NCBI GenBank assembly: GCA_937129385.1
Contig: CAKZNC010000019.1
Coordinates: forward strand, 1 to 62,604
Direction of reading: 5' to 3'
Origin: an uncultured Bacteroidota bacterium
Lineage (GTDB): Bacteria; Bacteroidota; Bacteroidia; Bacteroidales; GCA-2748055
DNA: 62,604 nt
Every line of letters starts with the position of its first letter. Position 1 is the first letter of the stretch. Both the position numbers and the translations under genes were made by a program. This document shows, piece after piece, positions 9,709-18,982 of the stretch. The notes below the pieces were generated by a model. That model saw nothing but the letters and a program-made list of their open reading frames with translations. It searched no databases and was not told where the DNA came from.

Positions 9709-10740
9709 ATGCGCACAGTATTGGTTACAGGAGGTACAGGTTACATCGGGTCTCATACCGTGGTTGAGCTGCAGCAAGCTGGTTACAGGGTAGTGATCGT
9801 CGATGACCTGTCTAATTCATATGCGGATGTTGTTGACAACATTGAGAAGATCAGCGGACAAAGACCCGGGTTTGTGAAGGCCGATCTTAAGAACCGTGCA
9901 GCAACCATGGACCTCTTCAGCTCAGCTCCGGAGATCGAGGCTGTGATCCATTTTGCCGCTTCGAAAGCAGTGGGTGAAAGTGTGGAAAAACCGGTCGCCT
10001 ATTATCGCAACAATATCGATTCACTCCTGAACCTGCTGGAAGCAATGCAAAAGTACGGGGTAAATCACATCGTCTTTTCCTCATCCTGCACTGTATACGG
10101 AGAGCCCGATCAATTGCCGGTGGACGAAAATGCACCGATCAAAAAAGCAAATTCCCCCTATGGCAATACCAAACAGATCTGCGAAGAGATCCTCCGTGAT
10201 GCACGGGTTCCGGATCCGGACCTCAACGTTGTTTCTCTGCGCTATTTCAATCCTATAGGCGCCCACCCCTCTGCACTGATCGGTGAATTGCCCATTGGCG
10301 TTCCTAATAATCTTGTCCCGTTTATCACACAAACTGCGATCGGGATCCGGAAAGAGCTGAAAGTATTCGGCGATGATTACAATACACCCGATGGCTCCGC
10401 AATACGAGACTATATCAATGTGGTCGATCTTGCAAAGGCGCATGTTGTGGCAATTGAACGACTGATTTCGGAGAAAAACAAGGCAGGGTTCGAGATCTTT
10501 AACCTGGGAACCGGCAGGGGAAATTCTGTTTTCGAGGTGATCAAAGCTTTTGAGAAGGTATCCGGTAAAAAACTGAATTACAGTGTAACCGGAAGAAGGG
10601 ATGGGGACGTAGAGCAGGTATTTGCCAACACCGACCTGGCCAACCGGGAACTGGGATGGAAGGCAGAAAAGAGCCTGGAAGAGACCTTGTCGTCGGCCTG
10701 GAAATGGGAGCAACATGTAAGAACGAATCAAAAAAACTGA
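9709..10740 (+). CDS. galE: UDP-glucose 4-epimerase
   Basis: MRTVLVTGGTGYIGSHTVVELQQAGYRVVIVDDLSNS...VFSSSCTVYGEP...SPYGNTKQICEEIL (extended SDR, YxxxK). Confidence 0.93.
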   Translation: MRTVLVTGGTGYIGSHTVVELQQAGYRVVIVDDLSNSYADVVDNIEKISGQRPGFVKADLKNRAATMDLFSSAPEIEAVIHFAASKAVGESVEKPVAYYRNNIDSLLNLLEAMQKYGVNHIVFSSSCTVYGEPDQLPVDENAPIKKANSPYGNTKQICEEILRDARVPDPDLNVVSLRYFNPIGAHPSALIGELPIGVPNNLVPFITQTAIGIRKELKVFGDDYNTPDGSAIRDYINVVDLAKAHVVAIERLISEKNKAGFEIFNLGTGRGNSVFEVIKAFEKVSGKKLNYSVTGRRDGDVEQVFANTDLANRELGWKAEKSLEETLSSAWKWEQHVRTNQKN

Positions 10741-10745
10741 ACATC

Positions 10746-11792
10746 ATGAAGACAATACTGATCACCGGAGGAGCTGGTTTTATCGGATCCCATGTAGTGA
10801 GACGGTTCGTGGAAAAGTACCCACGGCTTCAGATCATTAACCTGGATGCACTCACGTATGCAGGTAACCTGGAAAATCTTGAAAGCATCCATGATGCTGA
10901 TAACTACAGTTTTGTAAAAGGCGATATCACCGACCCGGAGTTTATTGATGAACTTTTCATAGATCATCCGTTCGATGCAGTGATTCACCTTGCAGCTGAA
11001 TCGCACGTCGACCGGTCGATCAAAGATCCACTCGCATTTGTCCGGACAAATGTCATCGGGACAATGAACCTGCTCAACAGCTGCAGGGATCATTGGGCCT
11101 CTTACGAAGGAAAATTATTCTATCACATCTCAACCGATGAGGTATATGGCAGCCTGGGAGAAGAGGGCCTGTTCACCGAATCGACTTCATATGATCCGAA
11201 AAGTCCCTATTCCGCCTCTAAAGCTGCCTCTGATCACCTGGTCAGGGCCTATCATAACACTTACGGACTCCCCGTCGTCATCTCCAACTGTTCAAATAAT
11301 TATGGTCCCAACCAGTTCCCGGAAAAGTTGATACCACTGGCCATAAACAACATCAGGAACAACAAAACAATCCCCGTCTACGGGAAAGGTGAGAATATCA
11401 GGGACTGGTTATTTGTGGAGGACCATGCCGTGGCAATCGATACGATCTTTCACCATGGACAAACAGGGAAAACCTATAATGTCGGAGGGAAAAACGAATG
11501 GAAGAATATTGACCTGATCAAGCTGCTTTGCAGGGTAATGGATAAAAAACTTAACAGGGAACCCGGTACTTCAGAAAAACTGATCACCTTTGTGAAAGAC
11601 CGTGCAGGACATGACCTGAGATATGCCATCGACAGCAGCAAGATTGAGAAAGATCTGGGCTGGGAACCCTCGGTAAACTTCGAACAGGGGCTGGAAAAAA
11701 CCGTCGATTGGTACCTCGAGAACAGCAAATGGCTGAATAATGTCACCTCAGGAGCCTACTCCTCATATTACGATAAAATGTACGGGAACTGA
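10746..11792 (+). CDS. rfbB: dTDP-glucose 4,6-dehydratase
   Basis: MKTILITGGAGFIGSHVVRRFVEKYPRLQIINLDALTYAGNLENLE...HISTDEVYGSLGEEG...YSASKAASDHLVRAY. Start reset from 10656 to 10746. Confidence 0.94.
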   Translation: MKTILITGGAGFIGSHVVRRFVEKYPRLQIINLDALTYAGNLENLESIHDADNYSFVKGDITDPEFIDELFIDHPFDAVIHLAAESHVDRSIKDPLAFVRTNVIGTMNLLNSCRDHWASYEGKLFYHISTDEVYGSLGEEGLFTESTSYDPKSPYSASKAASDHLVRAYHNTYGLPVVISNCSNNYGPNQFPEKLIPLAINNIRNNKTIPVYGKGENIRDWLFVEDHAVAIDTIFHHGQTGKTYNVGGKNEWKNIDLIKLLCRVMDKKLNREPGTSEKLITFVKDRAGHDLRYAIDSSKIEKDLGWEPSVNFEQGLEKTVDWYLENSKWLNNVTSGAYSSYYDKMYGN

Positions 11793-11797
11793 CGACT

Positions 11798-11818
11798 GCC
11801 TTTCGACAAGCTCAAGGC
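11798..11818. repeat. Small imperfect inverted repeat GCCTTtcgacaagctcAAGGC, REP/terminator-like
   Basis: 5-bp arms GCCTT/AAGGC read directly, in the convergent gap after rfbB. Confidence 0.5.
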
Positions 11819-11840
11819 ACAAAAGACTTTACAATTACTG

Positions 11841-11882
11841 ACTGCCGACTGCCGACTGCCGACTGCCGACTGGCAACTGGCA
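11841..11882. repeat. Heptanucleotide tandem repeat: (ACTGCCG)x4 then (ACTGGCA)x2
   Basis: Read directly; period 7 is kept across both unit variants; in the convergent rfbB/glmS gap. Confidence 0.95.
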
Positions 11883-11887
11883 ACAGC

Positions 11888-13726
11888 CTACTCAACAGTG
11901 ACACTCTTCGCCAGGTTCCTGGGCTGGTCAACATTGCATTCCCTCATCACTGCAATATGATAGGCAATCAGCTGAAGCGGCACAGATGAAAGAAGTGAAA
12001 CCAATACCGGGTCCGTAGCAGGGATCTCGATGACATGATCGGCCATCTTTTCTATGGTATCATCACCTTCTGTTACAACTGCAATGACGATCCCATTCCT
12101 TGCTTTGACCTCTTGCACATTGCTCACAATTTTTTCATAGGAGCTGTCTTTTGTGGCAATCACCACCACAGGCATATTTTCATCAATCAGGGCAATGGGA
12201 CCATGCTTCATTTCAGCCGCAGGGTAACCTTCAGCATGAATATACGAGATCTCCTTTAACTTTAATGCTCCTTCCAGTGCCACCGGATAGGACACTCCCC
12301 TGCCAAGATAAAGTGCATTATTGACATTTTTATAGATACTTGCGATCTCCTTCAATTTGTCATTTTGTTGAAGGATCTTGTCGATTTTTTCAGGGATATC
12401 CTCAAGCTCATTGAGGAGTCCGGCAAAACGTTCATTCCCCACCAGGCCTCTCGACCGTGCGATAATCATCGCCATCATGGTAAGCACTGTAACCTGCGCC
12501 GTGAATGCCTTGGTGGATGCAACGCCAATCTCCGGACCAGCATGGGTATAAACTCCGGCATGGGTCTCCCGTGAGATGCTTGAACCTACAACATTACAAA
12601 TACCCAGCACGGTCGCGCCTTTTTCCTTTGCAAGTTGTATGGCTGCAAGTGTATCCGCTGTTTCTCCACTCTGTGAAATGGCAATGACGATATCTTCCTC
12701 GGAAATCAACGGATTCCGGTATCTGAATTCAGATGCATAATCTACCTCAACCTGCACCCTGGCCAGATCCTCGAAAAGATATTCTCCAACCAGACCTGCA
12801 TGCCAGGAGGTACCACAAGCAAGTATGATAATGCGTTTGGCATGTATGAGCTTATCATGAACATTGTAGAGCCCCCCCAACTTGATCTCATTCTTTTCAA
12901 GGTTAAGTCTGCCCCTGAAGGTATCCCTGATTGACCTCGGCTGTTCAAAGATCTCTTTCAACATGAAGTGGTCATACCCGTTTTTCTCTATTTCAGAAAT
13001 GCCCAGATCCAGTGTCTGGATCCTGGGTTTCAGCGCATCATTCCTTTTCGTTGATTTCAGAATTAACTCATCACGTTTGATAACAGCCACATCATCATTG
13101 TCCAGGTAGATCACCCTGTCTGTATATTCAATAATCGGAGTTGCATCCGATGCAAGAAAATATTCGTTTTCACCCAGTCCGATCACGAGCGGACTACTTT
13201 TACGTGCTGCAATGATTTTATCATTCTCCTGATTGCAAAGAATGACAAGGCCATAGGCTCCCACAACTTTTGAAAGTGCCAGGTGTACAGCATCCTCAGC
13301 TGAAACTTTTTGAGACCGGTATATATATTCGATAAGATTGGCAAGAACCTCGGTATCTGTTTCACTTTTGAATTTATAACCCTGCTCTATAAGGCTGGTA
13401 CGGAGTACCGTATAATTTTCAATGATACCATTGTGAATGATGGTGAAATCACCATTGTTGGAAACATGCGGATGGGCATTCAAATCGCTGGGCTCACCAT
13501 GTGTTGCCCATCTTGTATGTCCGATTCCCATTGTACCGGAAAGATCCATACCCATCATATGCTCTTCGAGCTCTGTAACCTTTCCCTGCTTCTTGTAAAC
13601 ATTCACTGAACCATTCTGAAGAGCGATGCCTGCAGAGTCATACCCTCTGTATTCCAGTCGTTTTAGCCCTTTAATGAGTATTGGATATGCATTCCTGCTC
13701 CCGATATAACCAACAATTCCACACAT
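11888..13726 (-). CDS. glmS: Glutamine--fructose-6-phosphate aminotransferase (isomerizing)
   Basis: MCGIVGYIGSRNAYPILIKGLKRLEYRGYDSAGIAL N-terminal Ntn domain; SIS domains; C-terminal QPRNLAKSVTVE. Confidence 0.98.
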   Translation of the reverse strand: MCGIVGYIGSRNAYPILIKGLKRLEYRGYDSAGIALQNGSVNVYKKQGKVTELEEHMMGMDLSGTMGIGHTRWATHGEPSDLNAHPHVSNNGDFTIIHNGIIENYTVLRTSLIEQGYKFKSETDTEVLANLIEYIYRSQKVSAEDAVHLALSKVVGAYGLVILCNQENDKIIAARKSSPLVIGLGENEYFLASDATPIIEYTDRVIYLDNDDVAVIKRDELILKSTKRNDALKPRIQTLDLGISEIEKNGYDHFMLKEIFEQPRSIRDTFRGRLNLEKNEIKLGGLYNVHDKLIHAKRIIILACGTSWHAGLVGEYLFEDLARVQVEVDYASEFRYRNPLISEEDIVIAISQSGETADTLAAIQLAKEKGATVLGICNVVGSSISRETHAGVYTHAGPEIGVASTKAFTAQVTVLTMMAMIIARSRGLVGNERFAGLLNELEDIPEKIDKILQQNDKLKEIASIYKNVNNALYLGRGVSYPVALEGALKLKEISYIHAEGYPAAEMKHGPIALIDENMPVVVIATKDSSYEKIVSNVQEVKARNGIVIAVVTEGDDTIEKMADHVIEIPATDPVLVSLLSSVPLQLIAYHIAVMRECNVDQPRNLAKSVTVE

Positions 13727-13728
13727 AG

Positions 13729-15138
13729 TTAAAATTTTGTATATATGAGTTCCAGTCTAAGACCACCTTCCATGCCTGAATGGTTGCTCCAGAATTTGAT
13801 TACATTAGGCGTTGTGGCTGGCTCATTAACAAAAATATACAATGGATTGTTTTCGATTTCTCCGGATAAAACAGATTGAAGGTGCCTTCCAATATTGAAG
13901 TTATAAAAATATTTCGGGGCAAGAAATGCACTGCTTTCGTTGGATTGCTGCAGCTGTCCGTACAGCAGTCTGCTGCCACTGATCACGAAATCATACAGGG
14001 GATCAAATGTACCTTCCAGTAGTTCAGTCTCCATCATCAGGTATTTGGGATATTCCGATTCAGTGATCCCGCTGATACTATCGGGAAGCACGTAAAAGAC
14101 CAGTCGGGCTGCATTGATGGCAACAGTACCATCGCCAATATAATCCCGGATATCAGGCAGCTGGATCTTCAGGTTTACTCCAGTCATCCCCTGTGCATAC
14201 CCGATGGCCGGATCTGTTGTCGGGTCATCGATCACATCTGCAATAGCCGTACCGGTAAAGTCGTGGTGGAAAATGTTGAATTTCTGGGCGCTGTAAGGGC
14301 TGAATCCCAGTGTGTAGGTGCTCAGGGGCAGGGTATCCAGCTGTGTCTGTGTAATCGTGCCGTTATAAACCGAATCATGGTAGTATTTGAACTTCAAACC
14401 GGCAAGGCTGTTGCCAAGGTCCAGTTTCGCAAATCCCCCACCGGAGCTTACAGCTTCAGTTGTGATGTACAGTCCGGGGAAATTATCCTGGAGATCTGCA
14501 TTGTAATAAAAGATCGAGTCTGCCGGATTCGATGCAGCATAGATTCTATCAAGAAGTTCCGGGTTGTCCAGTTCAAACTCGTAGACAGAATTGGATTTCG
14601 GAACAAAGGTTTCGTCCAACAGTGGGGTCGGATTGTACTTCCCGGCTATGTCGTAGTCAGATGTGTAGTTTGTGTCTGCCACCAGGTCGTCATACAACTC
14701 GTATATGGTTACATGCAGCTGTTGGGCTGTGTCACCATAAACGTCATCAACGTAAAATGCAAAAGAGAGGGAATCAATATAGGGATCCTCCCCAAATGAT
14801 CCCACCCGCAGGAGTCCGAACTCGGTTACGATCTCCGCCTTGGAGAAGCCTGTGATCGTATCGACCATGCTTCCCAGCAAATGCAGCCTTGTCTCGTTGT
14901 TATTGATCGACGGGATTATCGAGGTGACGCGTGGACGCGATGTCACCAGCATCGTCTCCATGTCGGTAATGGTATCCGCATACACCTGCATCGTATCTGA
15001 AGGTGGAAATATATCCACACCCAGCTTGTTGTTTTCGGGGTCACATGAAAACATCAGCAAACTGAAGATGACGATGGCTGAAAATATCGGGACTTTTCGT
15101 GTCTTCCCGGTTGGGACGGCCACTATAGAATGGTTCAT
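13729..15138 (-). CDS. DUF4270 family lipoprotein
   Basis: SLLMFSCDPENNKLGVDIFPPSDTMQVYADTI; lipobox-like Cys and DUF4270-type N-terminus; 2 nt upstream of glmS. Confidence 0.82.
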   Translation of the reverse strand: MNHSIVAVPTGKTRKVPIFSAIVIFSLLMFSCDPENNKLGVDIFPPSDTMQVYADTITDMETMLVTSRPRVTSIIPSINNNETRLHLLGSMVDTITGFSKAEIVTEFGLLRVGSFGEDPYIDSLSFAFYVDDVYGDTAQQLHVTIYELYDDLVADTNYTSDYDIAGKYNPTPLLDETFVPKSNSVYEFELDNPELLDRIYAASNPADSIFYYNADLQDNFPGLYITTEAVSSGGGFAKLDLGNSLAGLKFKYYHDSVYNGTITQTQLDTLPLSTYTLGFSPYSAQKFNIFHHDFTGTAIADVIDDPTTDPAIGYAQGMTGVNLKIQLPDIRDYIGDGTVAINAARLVFYVLPDSISGITESEYPKYLMMETELLEGTFDPLYDFVISGSRLLYGQLQQSNESSAFLAPKYFYNFNIGRHLQSVLSGEIENNPLYIFVNEPATTPNVIKFWSNHSGMEGGLRLELIYTKF

Positions 15139-15151
15139 ATATGTAGACAGA

Positions 15152-15961
15152 TTAAGAATTCAGAATATTCTCATAGAAAACGGAATATTCTTCAATATAT
15201 TTTTCAGGAGACTGATAATCGAGGTCCGGTTTCCCCGATTCCTTGATCACCTTCTGAATTCCACCCGGCAATTTCTCACTTGCCTGGATAGATGCATCGG
15301 AATACTGAAGCGCCAGCCTGGTGAGATTTTCATAGGTTGGCTCCTTCACCGCGGCCAGGTCCTCCTCGCTCACTCCATGCAACACGGCCTTGTCGATCAG
15401 CCTGCTGTTCATGGGACTGTCAAAACCATTGTCGTAAATTGAAAAAACAACTTTTGACTCGGCAAACAAAGGATCTTCACTGTAGGCCTTTTTCAGATAA
15501 ACCGGTACCATGGAGGTAAACCAGCCATGACAATGCACAATGTCGGGTGACCAGCGAAGCTTCCGCACTGTCTCCAGTACACCCCTGGCAAAAAAGATCA
15601 TGCGCTCGTCATTGTCTTCGAAAAACTTTCCTTTCTCGTCCTGCATCGTTGATTTACGCTGGAAATAATCCTCGTTATCGATGAAATACACCTGCATCCG
15701 GGCCGACTGAATTGAGGCCACCTTGATGATCAGCGGATGGTCTGTGTCGTCGATGATCAGGTTCATCCCCGATAATCGAATAACCTCATGTAGCTGGTTC
15801 CTTCGCTCATTGATATTTCCATACCTGGGCATGAATGTCCGGATCTCTTTTCCGGTCTCCTGGATACCCTGTGGCAGATACCTCCCAATGTGCGACATCT
15901 CACTCTCGGGCAAATAGGGGGTAATCTCCTGTGAAACGAATAAAACTTTTACACTTTCCAT
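15152..15961 (-). CDS. GT5 starch/glycogen synthase N-terminal-domain-only protein
   Basis: KVLFVSQEITPYLPESEMSHIGRYLPQGIQETGKEIRTFMPRYGNINERRNQLHEVIRLSGMNL...PDIVHCHGWFTSMVPVYLK; only 269 aa, C-terminal GT-B domain absent. Confidence 0.85.
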   Translation of the reverse strand: MESVKVLFVSQEITPYLPESEMSHIGRYLPQGIQETGKEIRTFMPRYGNINERRNQLHEVIRLSGMNLIIDDTDHPLIIKVASIQSARMQVYFIDNEDYFQRKSTMQDEKGKFFEDNDERMIFFARGVLETVRKLRWSPDIVHCHGWFTSMVPVYLKKAYSEDPLFAESKVVFSIYDNGFDSPMNSRLIDKAVLHGVSEEDLAAVKEPTYENLTRLALQYSDASIQASEKLPGGIQKVIKESGKPDLDYQSPEKYIEEYSVFYENILNS

Positions 15962-15990
15962 TATATATACAGGACTTGTTACAGATCATG

Positions 15991-16020
15991 CAAAGGTACT
16001 AAAAAATATTGACACCCCAA
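15991..16020 (-). promoter_or_regulatory. Bacteroidota-type promoter TTG-N19-TACCTTTG for the GT5-like/DUF4270/glmS operon
   Basis: Minus strand reads TTGgggtgtcaatattttttagTACCTTTG; matches the -33/-7 consensus TTG-N19-21-TAnnTTTG. Confidence 0.65.
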
Positions 16021-16098
16021 GGTATTCCCTGCCGTTCAATACTTTCCGAATCGACCCTTGCCCAAAGGATCCGGTGGTAAATTTCCCGGTAGAATCCA

Positions 16099-16106
16099 TA
16101 TATTTG
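16099..16106 (+). promoter_or_regulatory. Candidate -7 box TATATTTG for panC
   Basis: Exact TAnnTTTG ending 16 nt before the panC ATG; no clear -33. Confidence 0.4.
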
Positions 16107-16122
16107 TGCTCCCGTAAAAATC

Positions 16123-16965
16123 ATGAAGGTTGTAAATCAAATCAGTGAACTGAGGGGAGAGATTTCCCGGGCACGTCAAGCGGGCCGATCAGTGGGCCTG
16201 GTTCCCACCATGGGTGCACTCCACAACGGACACCTGTCGCTGATAGAGGAGGCAGCCCATCGCAATGACTTCATCGTGGTATCCATTTTTGTCAACCCAA
16301 CACAGTTCAATGACCCATCCGACCTGGAACGCTATCCCAGGGACCTCGACGCCGACCTCCAGATCCTCGGGCAGCAAACTGCAGACATAGTATTTGCTCC
16401 AGATGTGAAGGAGATGTACCCCGAAAAAGACAAACGAAATTTTGATCTTTCACCCCTGGACAAAGTGATGGAGGGAAAATTCAGGCCGGGTCACTTCAAA
16501 GGTGTTGCCCAGATCGTGACAAAACTATTCGATGCGGTGACACCCGACCGTGCCTACTTCGGACAAAAAGATTTTCAGCAGCTGGCCATCATCCGCAAAA
16601 TTGCAGGGCAATCGGAGCAGGAGATCGAGATCATCGGCTGCCCGATCATCAGGGAGCCGGACGGACTTGCAATGAGCTCCAGGAATGTACTGCTTACACC
16701 CGATCAACGGAAAGCAGCACCTCTGATATATCAAACACTTGTCGAAGCAAAAAAAAGACAGTCTTCCTATTCACCGGTAGAAATTACAGAATGGGTGACA
16801 GGCACCATCAATGCCCACCCGCTTATGCAGGTGGAGTACTTTGAAATAGTTGACGAACAGGAACTTATGCCCGTTACAGAATGGGGGCTTCACGTGAACA
16901 AAGTAGGATGTATCGCTGTTCACTTAGGGAGGGTAAGGTTGATCGATAACGTATATTTTGATTAA
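16123..16965 (+). CDS. panC: Pantoate--beta-alanine ligase
   Basis: GLVPTMGALHNGHLSLIEEAAHRNDFIVVSIFVNPTQFNDPSDLERYPRDLDADLQIL is a classic PanC signature. Confidence 0.97.
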   Translation: MKVVNQISELRGEISRARQAGRSVGLVPTMGALHNGHLSLIEEAAHRNDFIVVSIFVNPTQFNDPSDLERYPRDLDADLQILGQQTADIVFAPDVKEMYPEKDKRNFDLSPLDKVMEGKFRPGHFKGVAQIVTKLFDAVTPDRAYFGQKDFQQLAIIRKIAGQSEQEIEIIGCPIIREPDGLAMSSRNVLLTPDQRKAAPLIYQTLVEAKKRQSSYSPVEITEWVTGTINAHPLMQVEYFEIVDEQELMPVTEWGLHVNKVGCIAVHLGRVRLIDNVYFD

Positions 16966-17043
16966 CTTTGCAGGACAATTCACCCGGAGAAAGCCAGGGA
17001 GATTGAATGAATTGAATGATCATTTTTTAAACAACATATATCT

Positions 17044-17394
17044 GTGAATATCGAGGTTGTCAAATCAAAATTACACAGGGTAACCATTACACAGGCAGAC
17101 CTGAACTATGTGGGAAGCCTCACGATCGATGAGGACCTGATGGATGCTGCAAACCTGATCGAGAATGAGAAGGTACAGGTGGTGAACATCAACAATGGTG
17201 AACGCCTGGAAACCTATGTCATAAAAGGAGAAAGAGGAAGTGGCGTGATCTGCATGAACGGAGCTGCAGCAAGAAAGGTCCAGGTGGGGGATATCATCAT
17301 CATTATCTCCTATGCGTCCATGGAATTTGAAGAGGCGAAGAGTTTTGAACCCTGGATCATATTCCCTGATACTGCCACCAACAAACTTACCTGA
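17044..17394 (+). CDS. panD: Aspartate 1-decarboxylase precursor
   Basis: [74 protein letters not shown] self-cleavage site; GTG start. Confidence 0.96.
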   Translation: MNIEVVKSKLHRVTITQADLNYVGSLTIDEDLMDAANLIENEKVQVVNINNGERLETYVIKGERGSGVICMNGAAARKVQVGDIIIIISYASMEFEEAKSFEPWIIFPDTATNKLT

Positions 17395-17402
17395 ACCCCG
17401 TT

Positions 17403-18446
17403 TTGAATAAAAACATCCGGAAAATAATACGGTTCGCTGTATTCCTGGCAGCAGGACTGCTTCTTCTGTTCCTGGCATTCAGAGGCATCGACTTTTCTGA
17501 AATGAAGGAAGTTTTCCGGGATGCCAGGTACAGCTGGATACTGCTCTCCCTGGTCTTTGCAGTATTCTCACATTTAAGCCGGGCCAGGCGATGGATCCTG
17601 CTCATCGAACCACTCAATTACAAACCGCGGTTCTGGACCACATTCCATGCGATCATGTTTGGCTACCTGGCCAACTATGCGCTCCCAAGGATCGGTGAAG
17701 TGGCACGCTGTGTCTCCCTGGGACGAAAAGAGAAGATCCCGGTGGATTCGCTCATTGGAACCGTGATCGTTGAACGGGCCATCGACCTGATCTCCATGCT
17801 GGTGATCTTTGCGGTACTCATCGTAGCAAGATTTGAAAAATTCGGGGCATTCTTCAGCGACTACATTTTCACTCCGATCAGCGAAAAGGTAGCCGGAATT
17901 TTCGGGACAGCAGTCATTTTCTGGATCCTCCTACTGGCAGTGATCCTCCTGATCATGGGAGTGCTCTATCTCCTGCGAAAACGTATCATGAAACTGAAAC
18001 TGGCCAGGAAGCTGGGTGAGATCATGAAAGGAGTGGCAAAAGGGCTAAAAAGCATCTGGAAAATGGAACGCAAATGGGAATTCCTCCTGCAGACACTTTT
18101 TATCTGGATCAATTATGCACTGATGACATGGGTCATCGTTTTCTCACTGCCCGAAATCACCGGTCATCTGCAATTTGTCGACGGCATCTTCCTGCTGGTC
18201 ATCGGAAGCATGGGAATGGCAGTCCCCGTGCAGGCCGGAATCGGAGCGTTCCACTGGATCGTCTCCAGGGGATTGCATTTCGTGTACGGACTCGACAAGT
18301 CTGAAGGTCTGGTATTTGCCACCCTTCAGCATGAATCCCAGACCCTGTTGATCCTCCTGTTGGGAAGCATCTCATTGATCTTCCTTTTTCCCCGGAACAA
18401 GCTCGGTAAATCACTTTCAAACGTTACGCACATTGACCCTGACTGA
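17403..18446 (+). CDS. Lysylphosphatidylglycerol synthase TM-region family (UPF0104) membrane protein
   Basis: Polytopic; LSRARRWILLIEPLNYKPRFWTTFHAIMFGYLANYALPRIGEVARCVSLGRKEKIPVDSLIGTVIVERAIDL. TTG start. Confidence 0.85.
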   Translation: MNKNIRKIIRFAVFLAAGLLLLFLAFRGIDFSEMKEVFRDARYSWILLSLVFAVFSHLSRARRWILLIEPLNYKPRFWTTFHAIMFGYLANYALPRIGEVARCVSLGRKEKIPVDSLIGTVIVERAIDLISMLVIFAVLIVARFEKFGAFFSDYIFTPISEKVAGIFGTAVIFWILLLAVILLIMGVLYLLRKRIMKLKLARKLGEIMKGVAKGLKSIWKMERKWEFLLQTLFIWINYALMTWVIVFSLPEITGHLQFVDGIFLLVIGSMGMAVPVQAGIGAFHWIVSRGLHFVYGLDKSEGLVFATLQHESQTLLILLLGSISLIFLFPRNKLGKSLSNVTHIDPD

Positions 18447-18936
18447 AGAAATACTCGGCAAGATCGTCTCCCGCGAAGCACTGCCGGGAATCATTCAGCC
18501 GGCAATCACTGCCGGTAAAAAAATCGTATTCACCAACGGCTGTTTTGATATCCTGCACCCGGGTCACATACAGGTGCTTGGTGCAGCAAAGAACGAGGGG
18601 GACATCCTGGTCGTGGGCATGAATGCAGATGCCTCGGTAAAAAAACTGAAAGGGGAAGACCGGCCGGTCATGGATGAACAATCAAGGGCGATATTACTCG
18701 CATCCCTGGTTTTCGTGGATTACGTGGTGATCTTCACCGATGAGACGCCCCTGGAACTGATCAGGGAACTACGCCCCAATGTATTGGTGAAAGGAGGCGA
18801 CTACCGTCGCGAAGAGATCGTGGGGGCTGACCTTGTTGAAGCCGGTGGCGGCAGAACTGTGATCGTACCCCTCCTTGCAGGGCACTCTTCAAGTGAAATT
18901 ATTGGAAAAAAAGGAAAGGACGACCACCACCGATAG
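18433..18936 (+). CDS. rfaE2: D-glycero-beta-D-manno-heptose 1-phosphate adenylyltransferase (RfaE2/HldE C-terminal type)
   Basis: KKIVFTNGCFDILHPGHIQVLGAAKNEGDILVVGMNADASVKKLKGEDRPVMDEQSRA; cytidylyltransferase-fold HxGH; TTG start overlapping the upstream gene by 14 nt. Confidence 0.9.
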   Translation: MTLTEEILGKIVSREALPGIIQPAITAGKKIVFTNGCFDILHPGHIQVLGAAKNEGDILVVGMNADASVKKLKGEDRPVMDEQSRAILLASLVFVDYVVIFTDETPLELIRELRPNVLVKGGDYRREEIVGADLVEAGGGRTVIVPLLAGHSSSEIIGKKGKDDHHR

Positions 18937-18970
18937 GTTGATTCATCACAGATGATTACCTTTATGACCC

Positions 18971-18978
18971 TATCTTTG
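18971..18978 (+). promoter_or_regulatory. Candidate -7 box TATCTTTG for radA, ending 4 nt before the ATG
   Basis: TATCTTTG-CATT-ATG read directly. Confidence 0.45.
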
Positions 18979-18982
18979 CATT

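Noticed and set aside
10081-10731. 216-aa minus-strand ORF
   Set aside because: Antisense to galE.
14840-15442. 200-aa plus-strand ORF
   Set aside because: Antisense to the DUF4270 and GT5-like genes, both with good family matches.
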